DNA from: Lepeophtheirus salmonis
Lineage: Eukaryota; Arthropoda; Copepoda; Siphonostomatoida; Caligidae
Assembly: GCF_016086655.4 (NCBI RefSeq)
Contig: NC_052144.2
Coordinates: forward strand, 30,845,896-30,909,895
Length of the DNA stretch: 64,000 bases
Direction of reading: 5' to 3'
The translations under genes and the position numbers were made by a program. The first letter of the stretch is position 1; the number at the start of each line of letters is the position of its first letter. Under the pieces are notes generated by a model, which ran no database searches, was not told the DNA's origin, and saw only the letters and a list, made by a program, of their open reading frames with translations. Of the stretch, positions 35,047 to 47,495 are shown piece by piece.

Positions 35047-36839
35047 GGGTATTACTAAATAATCTATATTCTATTGATAATGAAAACATCACGTGGCTTA
35101 ATTTGTACCATTTGTGATCTATCGGACAAATATATAGAGAAGATAAACTAATTTTTCAGGATCTGTCCCATACATACAAATATCAAATTATATATTTTTA
35201 TGAAAGTCAAGATAACTCTTGATATGGTGTATGTAGAATGAGGAAAGAGAAAATTATAAATTGCGAAATGTGGTTCCCAAAAACAAAAATAAAGCAAGGC
35301 TTTTAATGATCATAAAAAGATTATAGCTATGGTTATTATATTTTTTTTAGAATTGGCATGAGTAAGTATTATGTTGGACGTTGGTACATATAAAATAGAG
35401 ATTGCTGCATTAAAGAAATATGCTAAAATGTCATTTGAAGGGTGATAGACATGTAATCCCATTAAATAAGATGATTAATTAATACATATAACTTAGAGTC
35501 TAAGAAGAGGCTGATGACCCAAATTTCTTCAATATCAATCCCATTAATTTCGAACACAAAATAGAAAGAATTACAAAAAACACATTATTATGTTTATATT
35601 CTTTAAAGATGTGAAAATGTGATACTTTTTAAGTGAGCAATTAGCTTGTACAATTAATTATATCCTTGCTCTAAATTGTGCAAGCAAAGTGAAGATAAGT
35701 ATCTGCATACGCTTAAAAATGTACGCCTTTTATATGACATTTGTAATTAATTTTAATTTACATCAAATATGGAGAAATTGTATTAAGTTAAAATTGAAGT
35801 ACTTCATTATCAATTAAATGGTTTTATATTTTAATCAAAAATATTTAGAAACATAAATTTTTTAATGATTTGTATGTATTTTCTAGGTGAAATTAATTAA
35901 TACTATACAATGAAGTCGATTCTTTTTTGAGTGAGCAAGTTTCCAATGGCTTTGTTTACAAGTTTTATTAACTTTTTTTGAAGTATTTCTAAAACACCCT
36001 TTTGAGTACATACATTGCTGCCGAACCCGACAAAATCCTTGTGATCAATTGCCTAATATCTTCTATTAGAATTTGACTTCATATGATGTCCTTTACTACT
36101 AATAAGAAAATAGTTCGAGTTAGAGATTTAACCCATCGTTAGTCCAATTTAATATCCTTATGAAAGATATAATGGAGATTCCCTTGTTATCGTAATACTT
36201 AGTATTATTTTTCTTATTCTTTAAATTTAGATTAATCTTTATTTTTTCGTAAAATACTAGTATCTTTAGATGAATGTGGGTAACATAACCTTCCCCCATT
36301 GTACCAAGATGGAGAGAGTTAAAGAAAATAGAATTAATCATAGATTATATTAAACTAATAATATTTTCCCTTTTATTTTTTTTTATTACAGAAAAAGTTA
36401 AAAGAGAAGGGACCCCCTTGATCATTACGACACTGTAAATATAAAAAAATATTTTTAGTTATATTTTATATAATAATAATTACCTTATAGAACTTCTTAA
36501 TCAAGTTCAAATAATCTAGTATCAATTCATTGCAATCAAACTTTTGCTGACCATTGCATAAAAAAACCCTAGTCGTAAGCATTTAACGAAGGAAAAAAGC
36601 ATAATGAATAAATAGTTACATGCTAATAATTTATATATAAGACCACTGGTACATAATTCATTTATAACTATTTAATGACTTCAAAAAAAACATTGAAAAT
36701 CAGAAAATGCCCGATGTAAAAGTAACCCATAGTATTCTGGAAGTGAAATATTAAAGTAAATATACCAAGGAATATTTTCTGACATAAATTGGCATTGTAT
36801 CTAATGAAAAACAATTAAAATATCCTTTTTTCCAAGGTT
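35047..36839. other. Non-coding stretch
   Basis: No recognisable gene, RNA or element end. Short frames only. Confidence 0.4.
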
Positions 36840-37420
36840 TCTACGAGTTGTGTCCAAGCCAAAACAGTAATTGACTGTATGAATCTTTCAAGATGAGCCA
36901 AATCCAACAAAAGTTGTTCGTGGAAGATGCACATTAAAACAAATGGGTACCGATTTTTGTGGTTTGACAGTTCACGTAGCTTCAGTGGAATTACAGATAC
37001 GTAGAACAGTTAATTCCGAATAGGTCACGACCATTTGTCCAATAAATCTAAAAAATAAACAAAAAACAGAAGAAGAGGTGAACAATTCTTCATCATAATA
37101 ATGTATGTAAGTGCTACCACTTTGTCTCAAACAAAGAGCTATTTGGCTTATCAAAACATCAAAATAATGGGCCATCCCCCAGAGAGCTCTGATTTAGCCC
37201 CCAACGACTTTTTTCTATTCCTATACATCAAACATAAATTACGCGGTGAGCAGTTTTTATCACCAGAAGAAGACGCAAATGCATTCGAAACCTATTTTTG
37301 AGGTGACCTCAACCAGAATAGAAAAAAAAAATGTTTGGAAAACATGTTTAAACTATTTCCAAAAGTGTATTAGAGCCCAAAGACTCAATATATTTAATTT
37401 TGAAGTATATGTATTTTTTG
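36840..37420 (+). pseudogene. Mariner (DD34D-type) transposase, C-terminal half
   Basis: Plus-strand blocks read FQDEPNPTKVVRG (in pieces, ~36,890), TLKQMG and TNGYRFLWF (~36,940), a decayed VNSE..TTICP (~37,010), TKSYLAYQNIKIMGHPP (~37,127-37,177) and SSDLAPNDFFLFLYIKHKLR (37,187-37,245; the third catalytic Asp is in APND). They continue with a SPEEDANAFE-type piece (~37,265) and FQKCI (~37,360). The HDNASSH block around the second Asp is degraded (~37,100). The N-terminal HTH is not seen. Several frameshifts are present, so it is inactive. It belongs to a different lineage from the NPLD-type maT copies. Confidence 0.75.
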
Positions 37421-37903
37421 TATTGGCCTCATTTTCTATATTGGCTTATTAAGATAATCCTTTTCCCCTTCAAATTATATTCATTTCAATTTATTATATA
37501 AATGCAACTGTTTATATCTTATCTCCCTCATTTCTTTCTTCTTTGTCTACTTAGTATTGAGATTTTGAATTGGTACAAATGGATATTGATGCATTCTGAT
37601 ATAATTGAAGGCTTCGTTAACTTTTTTTATTGTTAAATTCTATTGTTGTTGTTTTGTTTTAACTATATTATATACTGCCGATTAATAAGGCAATAATGCA
37701 AATATATATTTCGTTTAATTTGTATTATTATACATATTTTCTAAGTTTTTTTCTCTTTAACATAAAAAAAATATAATAGAAATGGGGTATGCACAATATA
37801 GACTGTCCTGTTTTCTAGTTAATGTCTTTAATGCTACACAAATACCTTTTCTACATATAAGAGGCATTACGAAAACTGATTTTGCCAATAACCTATATAT
37901 TAC

Positions 37904-37926
37904 AGAGTGGTGATCCAAACCTTGCA
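37904..37926 (+). repeat. Orphan maT-like terminal repeat
   Basis: AGAGTGGTGATCCAAACCTT followed by GCA closely resembles the word at 57,325 (AGAGTGGGGACCCAAAACTT, then GCA), which closes the maT derivative at 57.3-57.9 kb. No transposase was recognised next to it. Confidence 0.5.
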
Positions 37927-37929
37927 TTA

Positions 37930-39984
37930 TATTGAATTAGGACTTTATCCCCGTTATTTTTAATTAAGAGGTTTCATTAAGCAAACAAACGACAAACGTA
38001 AAAATAGCGGTGCTACCATAAAAAAATCAACGCGTGTGAATTATCCTCCACGCCATTGTCAGTGCCAAGAAGGCTGCTAAGACCATGGGCATTTCCATCC
38101 GGCCTTTCTAAAATTAAAAACTGTACAGGCAGATTGGTTATTAAAAAATTACTGATGGTACCCCCGCCTATCAGGGACCACCAAGTTGTACAATACCATA
38201 GGCCCGTACTATGAATTTGAGGTGCAAAAACAAGGAACAAGTGGTTGTCTAAATTTCCATAACGAAACAAGACTTTGTAAAATTTAGACGGGAGCATAAA
38301 AATGCCCCCTAAAACCCCATGGATACCTTTCACACTTTGTATTTACTTTGTTTATGATATATAATTATAGGGGTATAAGATCTGCTCTAATATTTTCAGT
38401 TTTGCTGTTTTTGTACAGATAAAGAAAAGTATGAAAACATGGAAGTTCCTTTAAGGCCCACACGATATGGGGGAAAAAGTGATGATCGGGGGGGGGAAAC
38501 TGCACTGCATTTTAAAATAACTTATATTCGTAAGTAAGAAAAATGGGCAAATAAAAACATAGAAGTGTTGAAATAACATTATATCATATACCTCATGATC
38601 AATAAATTGAAGAATAAAAAATATGGAGCTTACTGGATAATACTGAAAATTTTGTAAGAAGACACAACGTCATCCCTTGGAGGAAGTCAAAATGACTCAA
38701 ATATTTAAAATTGAAATTAAAAGTTTTTTTAAGCAGAAAAAGTCCTTGTGCGGGAGAAAAAACACATTTGATCAAAAACAGGACAGTCGAACACTCCCTT
38801 TCTATATATAAAGAGTTTGTAAGGAACAATGAACTAACAAATATAAGTACATATAATAAACAAATATATATTGTATATGACTATAATCAAACTGTTATAG
38901 CTACAAAATAATTGTATACATATTCGAATTCCATCAATAGTGCTATGCATTATTAAAAAATAAAGGAGACGCCATATTTTTAGAAAGAGGAAAAAGAAGA
39001 GTTGAATCAAAAAGCATCATCAAATATGTACAGCGAGAATATTAATGATTAATTCTTATATTAATATTATTGAATAAAAATGGATGAAATTATTTATTTA
39101 TTTGCATATTGCAAAATCTGTCCTGATGTGACATCTGATTCTAAAACTATGTCAATAAGAAATCCAAATGTTGAAAGTCAACATAAAAACTATGAAATTT
39201 TTTTATTGTAATTTTTATAATAACTTTTAATGGTTTCTTAGTACTTGTGCCCATTCTATCAATATTTCTGTTAATTCATTTTATTTTTTATTTTACTTCC
39301 AATATTGTTAAATGAACACTTAATCTTTTATCATTTTTTTTAATTGAGACCTAAAAAAAAGAGGAAAAACGGATGAATTGGTCTGCTCCTGGAGGTATAA
39401 TTTTAAACTATAATGTTTATTTATATTATTATAATGCAATTCCTCTAGGTATTTTATTTTATTATTAATTGTAGTAAAAATGTAAAAAAAAAGAAGAAAA
39501 ATCCCTCTTTATTTTTTAATTTCATATATAAAAATATTTCACTGATACACTCGAATCAATTTAAACTTTCTTTTCAAATTTATGGCATGAGTTAAGAAGG
39601 ATACATTTTTTTGGTACAGTTTAGAACATTTATTAGTTTATAGAGACTTACTATATTAGCCCTGATATGGTCTTTCAAATACTATCCATTTCCATGTTAT
39701 TTTAATTCATTTAAAGGCAATTATTATTTAGGACAGTTAGAAACACTTCTGGGATAATGTTTATATATATATTATATGATTCAAATATGAGAATTATTTT
39801 TGTAAAAAAAATAAATATCAAAAGATTCCTGGGACCCCAATTGGAACCGTTTAATTAATTAAACTATTGCCAGTATTAGTAGCATTTAGAAGAAAGAAGG
39901 ATTATTATGTTTGAATACATGTTTGTTATTAAATTATTGGATTCAATCTTAAAAAAATAAATGAACATAATGGAGGGGATTCGT
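37930..39984. other. Stretch without a recognised gene
   Basis: A 106-codon minus frame (38,013-38,333) with more balanced composition than its surroundings starts MKGIHGVLGGIFMLPSKFYK and contains YCTTWWSLIGGG. I do not recognise it. It follows directly on the orphan terminal repeat, so it may be the interior of an eroded element. The rest is A/T-rich, with a G-run at ~38,488. Confidence 0.35.
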
Positions 39985-41350
39985 TAACCGGAAGCTACAA
40001 TCATTCCTGGAGAGTAATAAACTGATTTCTAGTAAGCAACATGGATTCCGTCCTAAAATGTCGTGTGTCTCAAATCTGATTTCTGTCTGGGATGTTATCG
40101 TCAGTCGTCATAACTGTGACCTTGACTGCTTTGTTATATACTTTGATTTCAGCAAGGCCTTCGACAAAGTCCCTCATGGGGAACTTCTCTTTAAATTGTC
40201 TTACTTCGGTATAAAGGGTCGGTTGTTGCAGTGGCTTAGTTCCTGGCTGACGAATAGGATACAGAGTGTAGTGCTCAATTCCACTGTTTCTGAGCCTAGT
40301 GACGTTACTTCATCTGTTCCACATGGTAGTGTACTTGGACCCACGCTCTTTAACATTTACATTAATGACTCAGTAGATAATTTTGAGAAGATCAATTCTT
40401 ATACGTGGATGATACGAAAATCATATGTTCTTATATAACTCTTTGGACGATGTCTATAGCAAATTTATTAACTAGAATGTAACTTGGAGAATGATTATAA
40501 ATATTAATGAATTTGTCCTGCTTCCTTACTCCAAAAAAGAGTTCATCCCCCCAAGTCTTAAGGTGGTAGATTATTACTTGGACTTAGGAATTTACATCTC
40601 TCGTTATTTGAAATTTAAGAGGCATATTCAATACATTATAAAGAACGCCAATCGTCACTTGGGAGTTATTAAAAGAAGCTTCAAAAGCTTCGTGACCCTT
40701 TGTTAATGGTAAAACTATATAAACTTTATATCATCCCAATTTTAATGTACGGATCTGAGATATAGAATCCTTCAAGAAACTACTTGATTGATTCCTTAGA
40801 ATAGGTGCGAGCCCGGTTATTGTCGTTTTTTCATTCATTGGGAGATAAAAAGAACTAGGAATACAAAATCAAAAGACTTGGCCTCATCACTTTATCTCAT
40901 AGACGTGCAATTAAAGATATGATTACACCAGACCGAATTTTTAGCAAAAAGATTAACCTATCTCCTCCAATCTGGATACTAAATAAAAGCTATCTGTTCC
41001 ACAAAACGAGACTCTCCATTCAAAACACTATCTACTTATCAAAAACAACATTTTTAAGCATAGTTTCTATTAGAGATCTATTATTCTTTGGAACAAAATA
41101 CTTTTTTGCTTTCGCTAGGGAAGTTAGGCTGACTTAAAAGTATTTTTAGTAAATTATTTTTTTGTGTGACACTTGTTTTTTTTCCTCTGCACTGTCACGT
41201 TTTTTTATCTTTTCGTCTTTTATATTTTAACATTTGTATTATAAATGCATCACTATTACTAAGAACGATAATTTTTATATTTTGTAAAATAAGTCGACCT
41301 TTATTGGCTTTGTTTAATGCCACTGGTCAAAATAAATAGAAATGAAAAAT
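39985..41350 (+). mobile_element. 5'-truncated CR1/Jockey-type LINE
   Basis: The plus-strand open piece 40,040-40,437 holds RT blocks: SSKQHGFRPKMSC, FVIYFDFSKAFDKVPH (motif A), ELLFKLSYFGIKGRLLQWL, SWLTNRIQSVVLNS and SVPHGSVLGPTLFNIYINDS (motif B, usual Q changed to H). Motif C LYVDDTKI lies in a shifted frame at 40,399-40,422. A further frame gives DLGIYISRYLKFKRHIQYII (thumb, ~40,590). The late piece FHKTRLSIQNTIYLSKT (~41,000) resembles the usual C-terminal R-x-x-FF-x-x-R region. The 3' tail ends in AAATAAATAGAAATGAAAAA and AAATAAATA words, typical of short 3' simple repeats in this group. The endonuclease half is missing. Frameshifts and stops inactivate it. Confidence 0.8.
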
Positions 41351-42441
41351 TAAATAAATATTCACATATCGAGAAAAAATATCATAAATACTTGAACAGT
41401 TTCTATTATTTCTGATAATTATAGAATCAATGTCAATTTTACCCATTATTGCATCCGAAACAACTAAATTTCACGTTTCTCATACGTATTGTCCCTTTGA
41501 AACGTCTTAACCCCGTAGACCTAATAAGGAGATGACAATTGTCACCTTTCAAGCTTTTTCTAGCTGCTTATCTAAAAAATAGATAGAAATTGGATCAAAA
41601 TAATGGATAAATTATAAACGAGACAGATATACATTTGTTCTAGCTTTCATGAGTCCCAGGCTTGAACAGCAGAAATACAACTAACCTGTTAAAGAAAGAA
41701 TCCCTTTGTTCACCTAATTATACTCTATAGACAGCTATTATTGCATCCAAGAGATCAATTCTTCATATACTCTTGTTTTATTTATAAATGCTATCACGAA
41801 ATGTCAGGTTAATTTGCCTTTTTCAATTCTATTCTTCTTTCTTGTCTTATAAATGGAATATCTTTGAAACTGTCTCTAACATTTTTTTTTATATTTAAAT
41901 ATTTCCTATAAAAACAATATATTCGTTATATCACTATGTTTACCCTACTGGCAAGAGGTTAATTTTTTAATCACGTAATTTGAAAATGAAATAAAACTGT
42001 AAAAAAAATGGATTCTAAGCAACATCAAGGATTACAAAAACATTTAAAATTGAAATTTAATAGATATACCTTATGCTTCACGAGATATTTGCCTTTTCCT
42101 AGGAGTCACTCTCGATCTAGAGCTAGAATTTTGATTTATGTGCACAGTACATAATTTATACTTCTCTTTTTTATAAACTATTAAGTAAAGTATTCCAGAC
42201 GACAGATAAGCAAAAGATTTTTACTAAATGTTCCATGCAGATTGCAAACTTCATACTTATATGGAGTGGTAAATTAATTAACCTGTCCCTTGGAATAGGT
42301 TAAGTGCAATTAAAAATAGTAATTTGTTGATAGAAATTGACGATAACTCGTCGAAAAATACAAATTCAATCCATTCATCATTTTAAGGAAAATTATTTTA
42401 GTTTGCTTTTGTGCTGAAGGGTTACAGTTATTTACTGTACA
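41351..42441. other. Non-coding stretch
   Basis: No gene or element boundary recognised. Confidence 0.4.
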
Positions 42442-43891
42442 TACACGGTGATCCAGAATTAGAGTTCCATTAATTTATGAAATATTGTATTTCCTAGACT
42501 CCTTGTCTGAATACAGCATGTGGGGCCTTAACCCACACTCCAAATGAAGTGCAAGAATAGGTCAAATACAATTTCGAGCTCTTTTGTGATAATATATTTT
42601 GACTTTTTTCTTCTGCTGTTCTTAACATTCTTAAACGTTGCAATGTAGTGTATGGTCGAGGGGAGGTCAATGAGGTATCTAAGCTCAGTAAGGACTCGGT
42701 GATGGCAGCCGTAGAGACAAACAAATCTGCTATGCAGTATTCAATGATGCGTAAGGATGGGTATTTCGTAGAGCTGGAGGAGAAAACAGAAGCGATGCAT
42801 ATGATACTACTGAATATAACTCTCATATGGACATCCACTGCCTGTTATTTGATTTTGGAAGGTGGTAAATGTATTACTGCTATATATCAGATATGTAAAA
42901 TTGCATTTAGTGCAGATAAAGTATTATAAAATTATGTCAAAACTAGAGATGTACCGATACCAAAATTTCAGTCGTTTCAGTTTCGATCTTTATGATCGAT
43001 TCCGATTCCTTATTAAAATCATGTATAGAGAAATTACAAAAACCAATAAAAAAATTATTTACTTCCTTCAATGTTTAACTTTTTATAAATTAGAGCTTGA
43101 AAGAAAATACAAAAGTAAATATACGAATTATAATGACAATTAGTTGCAAATAACTTGAAACTAAAATTGTTAAAAAACAAAAAAATGTTCATCATACTCA
43201 GGACTCAATTTATTCCTGGTTGGCTCATTACTCGCAATATAGAATAGACTTGAATTTGGTTATGTTGATATGTTTTTATTGCACTTATTATATGTTAAAA
43301 TAAAAATTAAAGAAAAAATAATTATATCCGGGGCACCTAGAGGTCATAAGTCTTAGTTTTATGCTAGGTCAGTCTTTATTATGATCCTCACTTCCTTTTA
43401 TTGGTTGACGATTTGAAATAATAAAATTACAATTAATTTTTTCTTAATAATCTACGTAAATAAGTAAACACAGGTATCGGTCGAATCAGCATTATTGAGC
43501 CAATTCCGCTAACAGATCCTTCAAAAAAGGCCGATTATTTCCGATTCCAATTTATCACTACACACTTATTTTAAACATATATAATATCATTTTATTAAGA
43601 ACTATTTTTGAAATTACACCTAAAGGAGGCAGGAATTCATCAGTTCAAGAAATATGTTGATATCTCAACGATCTATTAAGGAATGAACAGAGAAGTAAAA
43701 GGATCAATATCACTAACCGTTCTGTCTTTTCTCATTTTATAATGTCATTCTACTCTACGTTTTGTATCAAACAAATTAGATGATATATTCGTAAAATGTA
43801 ATACAATATTCAATCTTTCAAAAAGCGTCAATACGTCATATTCTAATTCTGTGTACTTTTTATGGGACTCTAATTCAGGATAACCCGGTAC
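42442..43891. mobile_element. 1.45 kb Tc1/mariner-like element with matching ends
   Basis: The left end CACGGTGATCCAGAATTAGA (42,444), continuing GTTCCAT, and the inverted right end CCGGGTTATCCTGAATTAGA, continuing GTCCCAT (to 43,889), agree at most positions over ~27 bp and are flanked by TA on both sides. Inside, 42,494-42,930 carries overlapping frames on both strands (minus 114, plus 93 codons). A plus-strand piece, SKDSVMAAVETNKSAMQ, faintly resembles a maT C-terminal segment, but no catalytic block is clear. A stretch at ~42,945-43,570 with TGTACCGATACC and GGTATCGGTCGAATC words may be a second element inserted inside. Confidence 0.65.
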
Positions 43892-44289
43892 ATTTTATAT
43901 ACTCATATATCCTATTAATACATATGTATATCAAAATAAAGTTCCATGGTACTTGAAATCTAAATCAATTCAATGGAAATGCGAGATAATATAATCTATA
44001 TCTTCGGCTTCTGATGGATTTGTGACATAACCTTGATACATTTTTTTATGTCGTTCACTTAATTGAAATTGCTTTGAAAGTCTGCATCTACATACATATA
44101 TAAAAAAAGTCATTTTAATGGTTTGAATGACTATATAATAATTTGCTATATTTTGTACATTTACCGATATCTTGAAACATAAGTGTGTCTGAATGTTTAA
44201 TATGCACTAAAAATGTACTATTAATAAGTAGATCAGGATAACAAAAATTTAATTTTCTGTTATTCGGTATAAAATCAAATTTGAAACCA

Positions 44290-44562
44290 AAATGAGCACT
44301 CGGTAGAGTGCTAAACCTCCCCCTAAAATTAAATTGAGTGATGTATCTTAATATGTTCGAAAGTAATGGTCAGTTAAGCTTTTTGTACGTTTTTTATTAC
44401 CTTGACCTCTAAAAATTTAATGGTCTCTTTTTATGCTCATATATACTATTTGTACCAAGTTTGATTCAAGTACATCTTTAACTTTTCTGGTAATCCTTGT
44501 GACTAACAAACTAACAGAGGCAAAAAAAAAAAAAACCTTTGTTCAATTTTGTTGCGGAGGCT
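44290..44562 (+). repeat. Dispersed repeat with CCTCCNCC/GCGGAGG ends, copy 1
   Basis: Begins AATGAGCACTCGGTAGAGTG followed by CTAAACCTCC, and ends TTTTGTTGCGGAGG. A copy at 55.43 kb has the same layout: TCGGTAGAGTGC or CCGTAGTGCGC, then ACCTCC, a middle with CCTTGACC-type words, ACTAACAAACTAACAGAGG, and a closing GCGGAGG/GGGCG word. The short inverted ends and the layout match a repeat type I know from crustacean and spider genomes ('GGTAGAGCGC...CCTCCGCC...GGCGGAGG'). The first words loosely recall a tRNA A-box, so a SINE origin is possible. Confidence 0.65.
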
Positions 44563-44799
44563 ATAACCATAAAAAACCCCAAAAAAATTCAAATTTGGTT
44601 GTGCAGTGTCATGATGCATGAGGGATTTTAAAGGTAATCATGCTTTTTATTCATCCAGAGCAGACAAATCTTCCAAGACATTTTCTCCAAATATACAAAG
44701 CATTAATTGCATATTTTAAAAGAATATACAATATAAATTTTATATTAATTTATTTTACTGCAATATAATATTATTATTGTGATACAGGTAAATCTATGC

Positions 44800-45000
44800 G
44801 TGACTGGTAATTTCATTCCCCGTAAATACATTCCCTGTAAAGTTCATTCCCGGACATTTCATTCCCACTTTGAAGAGGGATAGTTAATGACGTCATACGA
44901 TTAGTGTTTCTACACTAGATAGTAGTTTTTGTGTAGGGCTTTAGAGGGAGAGCTCAACAGTGGGCAGACACACTGGAGTGATTGAGGGTCAAGAAGTTCC
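44800..45000 (+). repeat. Left long terminal inverted repeat
   Basis: Outer part: TTCATTCCCC, ACATTCCCTG, GTTCATTCCCGG and TTTCATTCCC phrases to ~44,872. Then ACTTTGAAGAGGGATAGTTA, a perfect TGACGTCA at ~44,888, and TTAGTGTTTCTACACTAGAT. Pairs with 46,360-46,578. Confidence 0.85.
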
Positions 45001-46359
45001 CACAAAAAAAAAAATATATATAAAGATTTAAATTAAAGAATAAAAACTATTACTGAAAGGTATAATTCAAACGACAAATTAACCTTTTTGCAAGGAATTG
45101 CAAGAAATATTCACAATAATTAAATATAATTCGTATAAATACTAAGATTTTATCATATTTGTTAGGGTTGAAACGAACCTTTCCATTCGATCTTTTACAT
45201 ATTAAAACAAATATTAATATGATAGAGAATGTATTGTGTTAAATAAATAATTTTCAAAATTAAATAACGTAGATATTAGTCAAAGTGATTTAAATTTTAG
45301 TATTGAGGTAAAATGTAAATATACTTTAAAAGAAAAATCGGAATTTAAAGGACAGTTATCAATATTATTAACTATGACACGTCTAATTAAGAGATTTGGT
45401 ATACCATTGATAATATTATCCTTGACTTCCTCACAATCAATGAAATATTAATAAGAATTATGACATAATAAAAATCAAATAGGGACAAAATATATATTAT
45501 ACTCTATTTTTTTTAATATACAGATGTATCGCAGGTAATGTATTCTCCTACATCTACAACTTAATATTATTATTATTATATGCATAAATTAATATCCTAG
45601 TCAGGTTAATTTTTGATATTTCGGCAGAATAAATCCCCTAACATCAAAAGCTTCATGAAAGTAAGATCAGTTGTACTTTGACCATTTTATTTCGTTTCGA
45701 CTACTTTGAAGTTATTGGTGGATTACGAGGAGTGGCGAGTCACACCAATAAACTTTCAACCATAGAGTTGGAGACTGAGAGGCATCTTCTTCAATGACCT
45801 TTGGATGAAGAAACAGACTACATATGAATGCCAATTATTCTTAGCAACGGACTGTAGCAATAGTATTCCGTGATTCCTTCCAAATGCTTATAAACCTACG
45901 TATTAGAGTTTGAGCATTTCTGATTGGATGAGAAGGAGATGAAGGATAAATTCTAAAGATCTTTTACGAGTGCCAGTATGATCCTTTGTCGAATGATGAT
46001 GATTGTTGTAGGATTCAATCCAGAGCTGAGTTTGAAGCAGGGGAGAGTAAGTGATCCTGGAGAAGGGGGCGAGGGGATCGAGCTAACTTGTTTATTGTTT
46101 ACATAGATTTAATTTTGGAAAGAGTAAGGGAAGATGATGAAATTGACAATGGTCGATCGATGAGTAGGAGTAGCGAGTAGTGATAGACGATGAACAAGAA
46201 GAAGAGTAATGAAGGGATTTACTTCTATTTTCCAAGGTATAAATAATATCCTCAGATCGAGATTCCACCCTACTCACTATTAAAGATATATCGTGACGTC
46301 ATTTCTAATACATAAACAACATAACTCATTCATATCCGTCTTCCATCCATCACTAGTCA

Positions 46360-46578
46360 TCACTCCTCTCCAGTACCGACTGTCCTCTGTCGAGCCCTTC
46401 CTCAACACTCCTACAGAAAAACTACTAACTAGTGTAGAAACATTAATCGTATGACGTCACTAACTATACCTCTTCAAAGTCGGAATGAAATGTCCGGGAA
46501 TGAACTTACTGGGAATGAAATTACTAAGGAATGAAAAGACAGGGAATGAATTTACTTGGAATGAAATTAGTTTGAACC
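46360..46578 (-). repeat. Right long terminal inverted repeat
   Basis: Contains CTAGTGTAGAAACATTAATC, a perfect TGACGTCA at ~46,453, ACCTCTTCAAAGTCGGAATG, then repeated GGAATGAA phrases (GGGAATGAACTTACT, GGGAATGAAATTACT, AAGGAATGAAAAGAC, GGGAATGAATTTACT, GGAATGAAATTAG). It has one or two phrases more than the left end. Confidence 0.85.
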
Positions 46579-47314
46579 AAATTTATGCACAGTGAATCTA
46601 ATGGGTTGCAATATTTAGCTGACCCATGTTTGAGAGTTGGCAATCTGAAGAGTAAATTTACATTTACTAAGCTGCTATCATTTTTAATGAACTTCTTTTT
46701 GCACTACGTTAAGGATATCTTTGGTGTACACCAAATCGGATTGAAGATTTGCATGTGCATCTTACGTATTTCCTTATTTATTTCATTACCCCCCTCTTCA
46801 CAACTACGTGTTAGTGATCTAATGAAACGTTTTGACAGCTATACTACTCTTCTTTATTTACATATTTAGTAATGTTCTGTGATTTCATTCAGAACAAAAT
46901 TACAAATGGCAAATAGTCTACGCAAGTGTCAAAGCAATCCTAAATTGAATTTCTATACTTTAATAATTTCCTGAAATTTATAAATATATTTTTTTACTAG
47001 TAAACTTATAATCTATTTTTTTTAAACTGGAGGGTGGAAAAACTATGGAATTTAGAAAAATCATTTAAAAATGAGAACCTTATGTGACAGTCTTTTTTCA
47101 ATAATACACAATACAAAATTTGAGTCCAAACCGTTTCCCCGTTAAAATTTATCATGTATGATTCATATGTATATACAACACATAAATCAATATTGTATAG
47201 AATGCTAGGAGAAATTGCGTTACATTCACATAAATAAGCATTTCAACTTAAAATGATTCCTCCTAGCCAAAACCTTTAATTTAAACTAAGTAATCAAAAT
47301 TTCTTCCTTTTCAG

Positions 47315-47495
47315 TTTTGGTTTAAATTCGGTTCGCCTAGAAAAATTTGACTATGTACTTCAGAGTTCTTGGAAACTTCATGGAACTGTTAGGCCAATAG
47401 CCCACATTACTGACTGTTGTATCAAATACATTACCATTAATGCTGGAGATCTTGATGTTAAACGCTACATACCTTGCAGCTGCAGCAATAAATAA
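47315..47495 (+). CDS. Candidate terminal exon of an unknown protein
   Basis: A good 3' splice site (TTCTTCCTTTTCAG, ending 47,314) is followed by an open frame entered after one base: FGLNSVRLEKFDYVLQSSWK, LHGTVRPIAHITDCC, IKYITINAGDLDVKRYIPC, SCSNK, stop at 47,493-47,495. The stop overlaps AATAAATAAA, a possible poly(A) signal. Composition is balanced and cysteine-rich at the end (CC, then C-S-C), as in secreted peptides, and is unlike the A/T-driven chance frames nearby. I do not recognise the family. No upstream exon was found with confidence. It is either a real last exon or a lucky frame. Confidence 0.35.

Larger units (their letters stand above)
44800..46578. mobile_element. 1.78 kb element with ~200 bp terminal inverted repeats tipped by GGAATGAA words
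   Basis: The left ~44,800-45,000 and right ~46,360-46,578 ends are inverted copies. Shared words read in the same direction include TAGTGTAGAAACA, AATCGTATGACGTCA, AACTAT.CCTCTTCAAAGT, GGAATGAAATGTCCGGGAAT and GAACTT, and similarity fades inward through CTACA.AAAAACTACT. The tips are made of 4-6 GGAATGAA phrases about 15-17 bp apart. A near-perfect 10 bp direct repeat flanks it (AAATCTATGC 44,790-44,799; AAATTTATGC 46,579-46,588), a possible target duplication. The interior has no recognisable transposase; the longest frame (61 codons, minus, 46,092-46,277) is S-rich and unconvincing. Non-autonomous DNA element of unknown superfamily. Confidence 0.85.

Noticed and set aside
38013..38333. 106-codon minus-strand frame
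   Set aside because: More balanced than its flanks, but no recognisable domain, start context or splice pattern. Mentioned in the gap entry only.
42494..42838. 114-codon minus-strand frame with a signal-like start
   Set aside because: It lies inside a TIR element and overlaps a plus-strand frame; no family resemblance, so not called as a gene.
46092..46277. 61-codon minus-strand frame inside the long-TIR element
   Set aside because: Serine-rich low-complexity translation of a GAT/GAG-rich stretch; no transposase motif.
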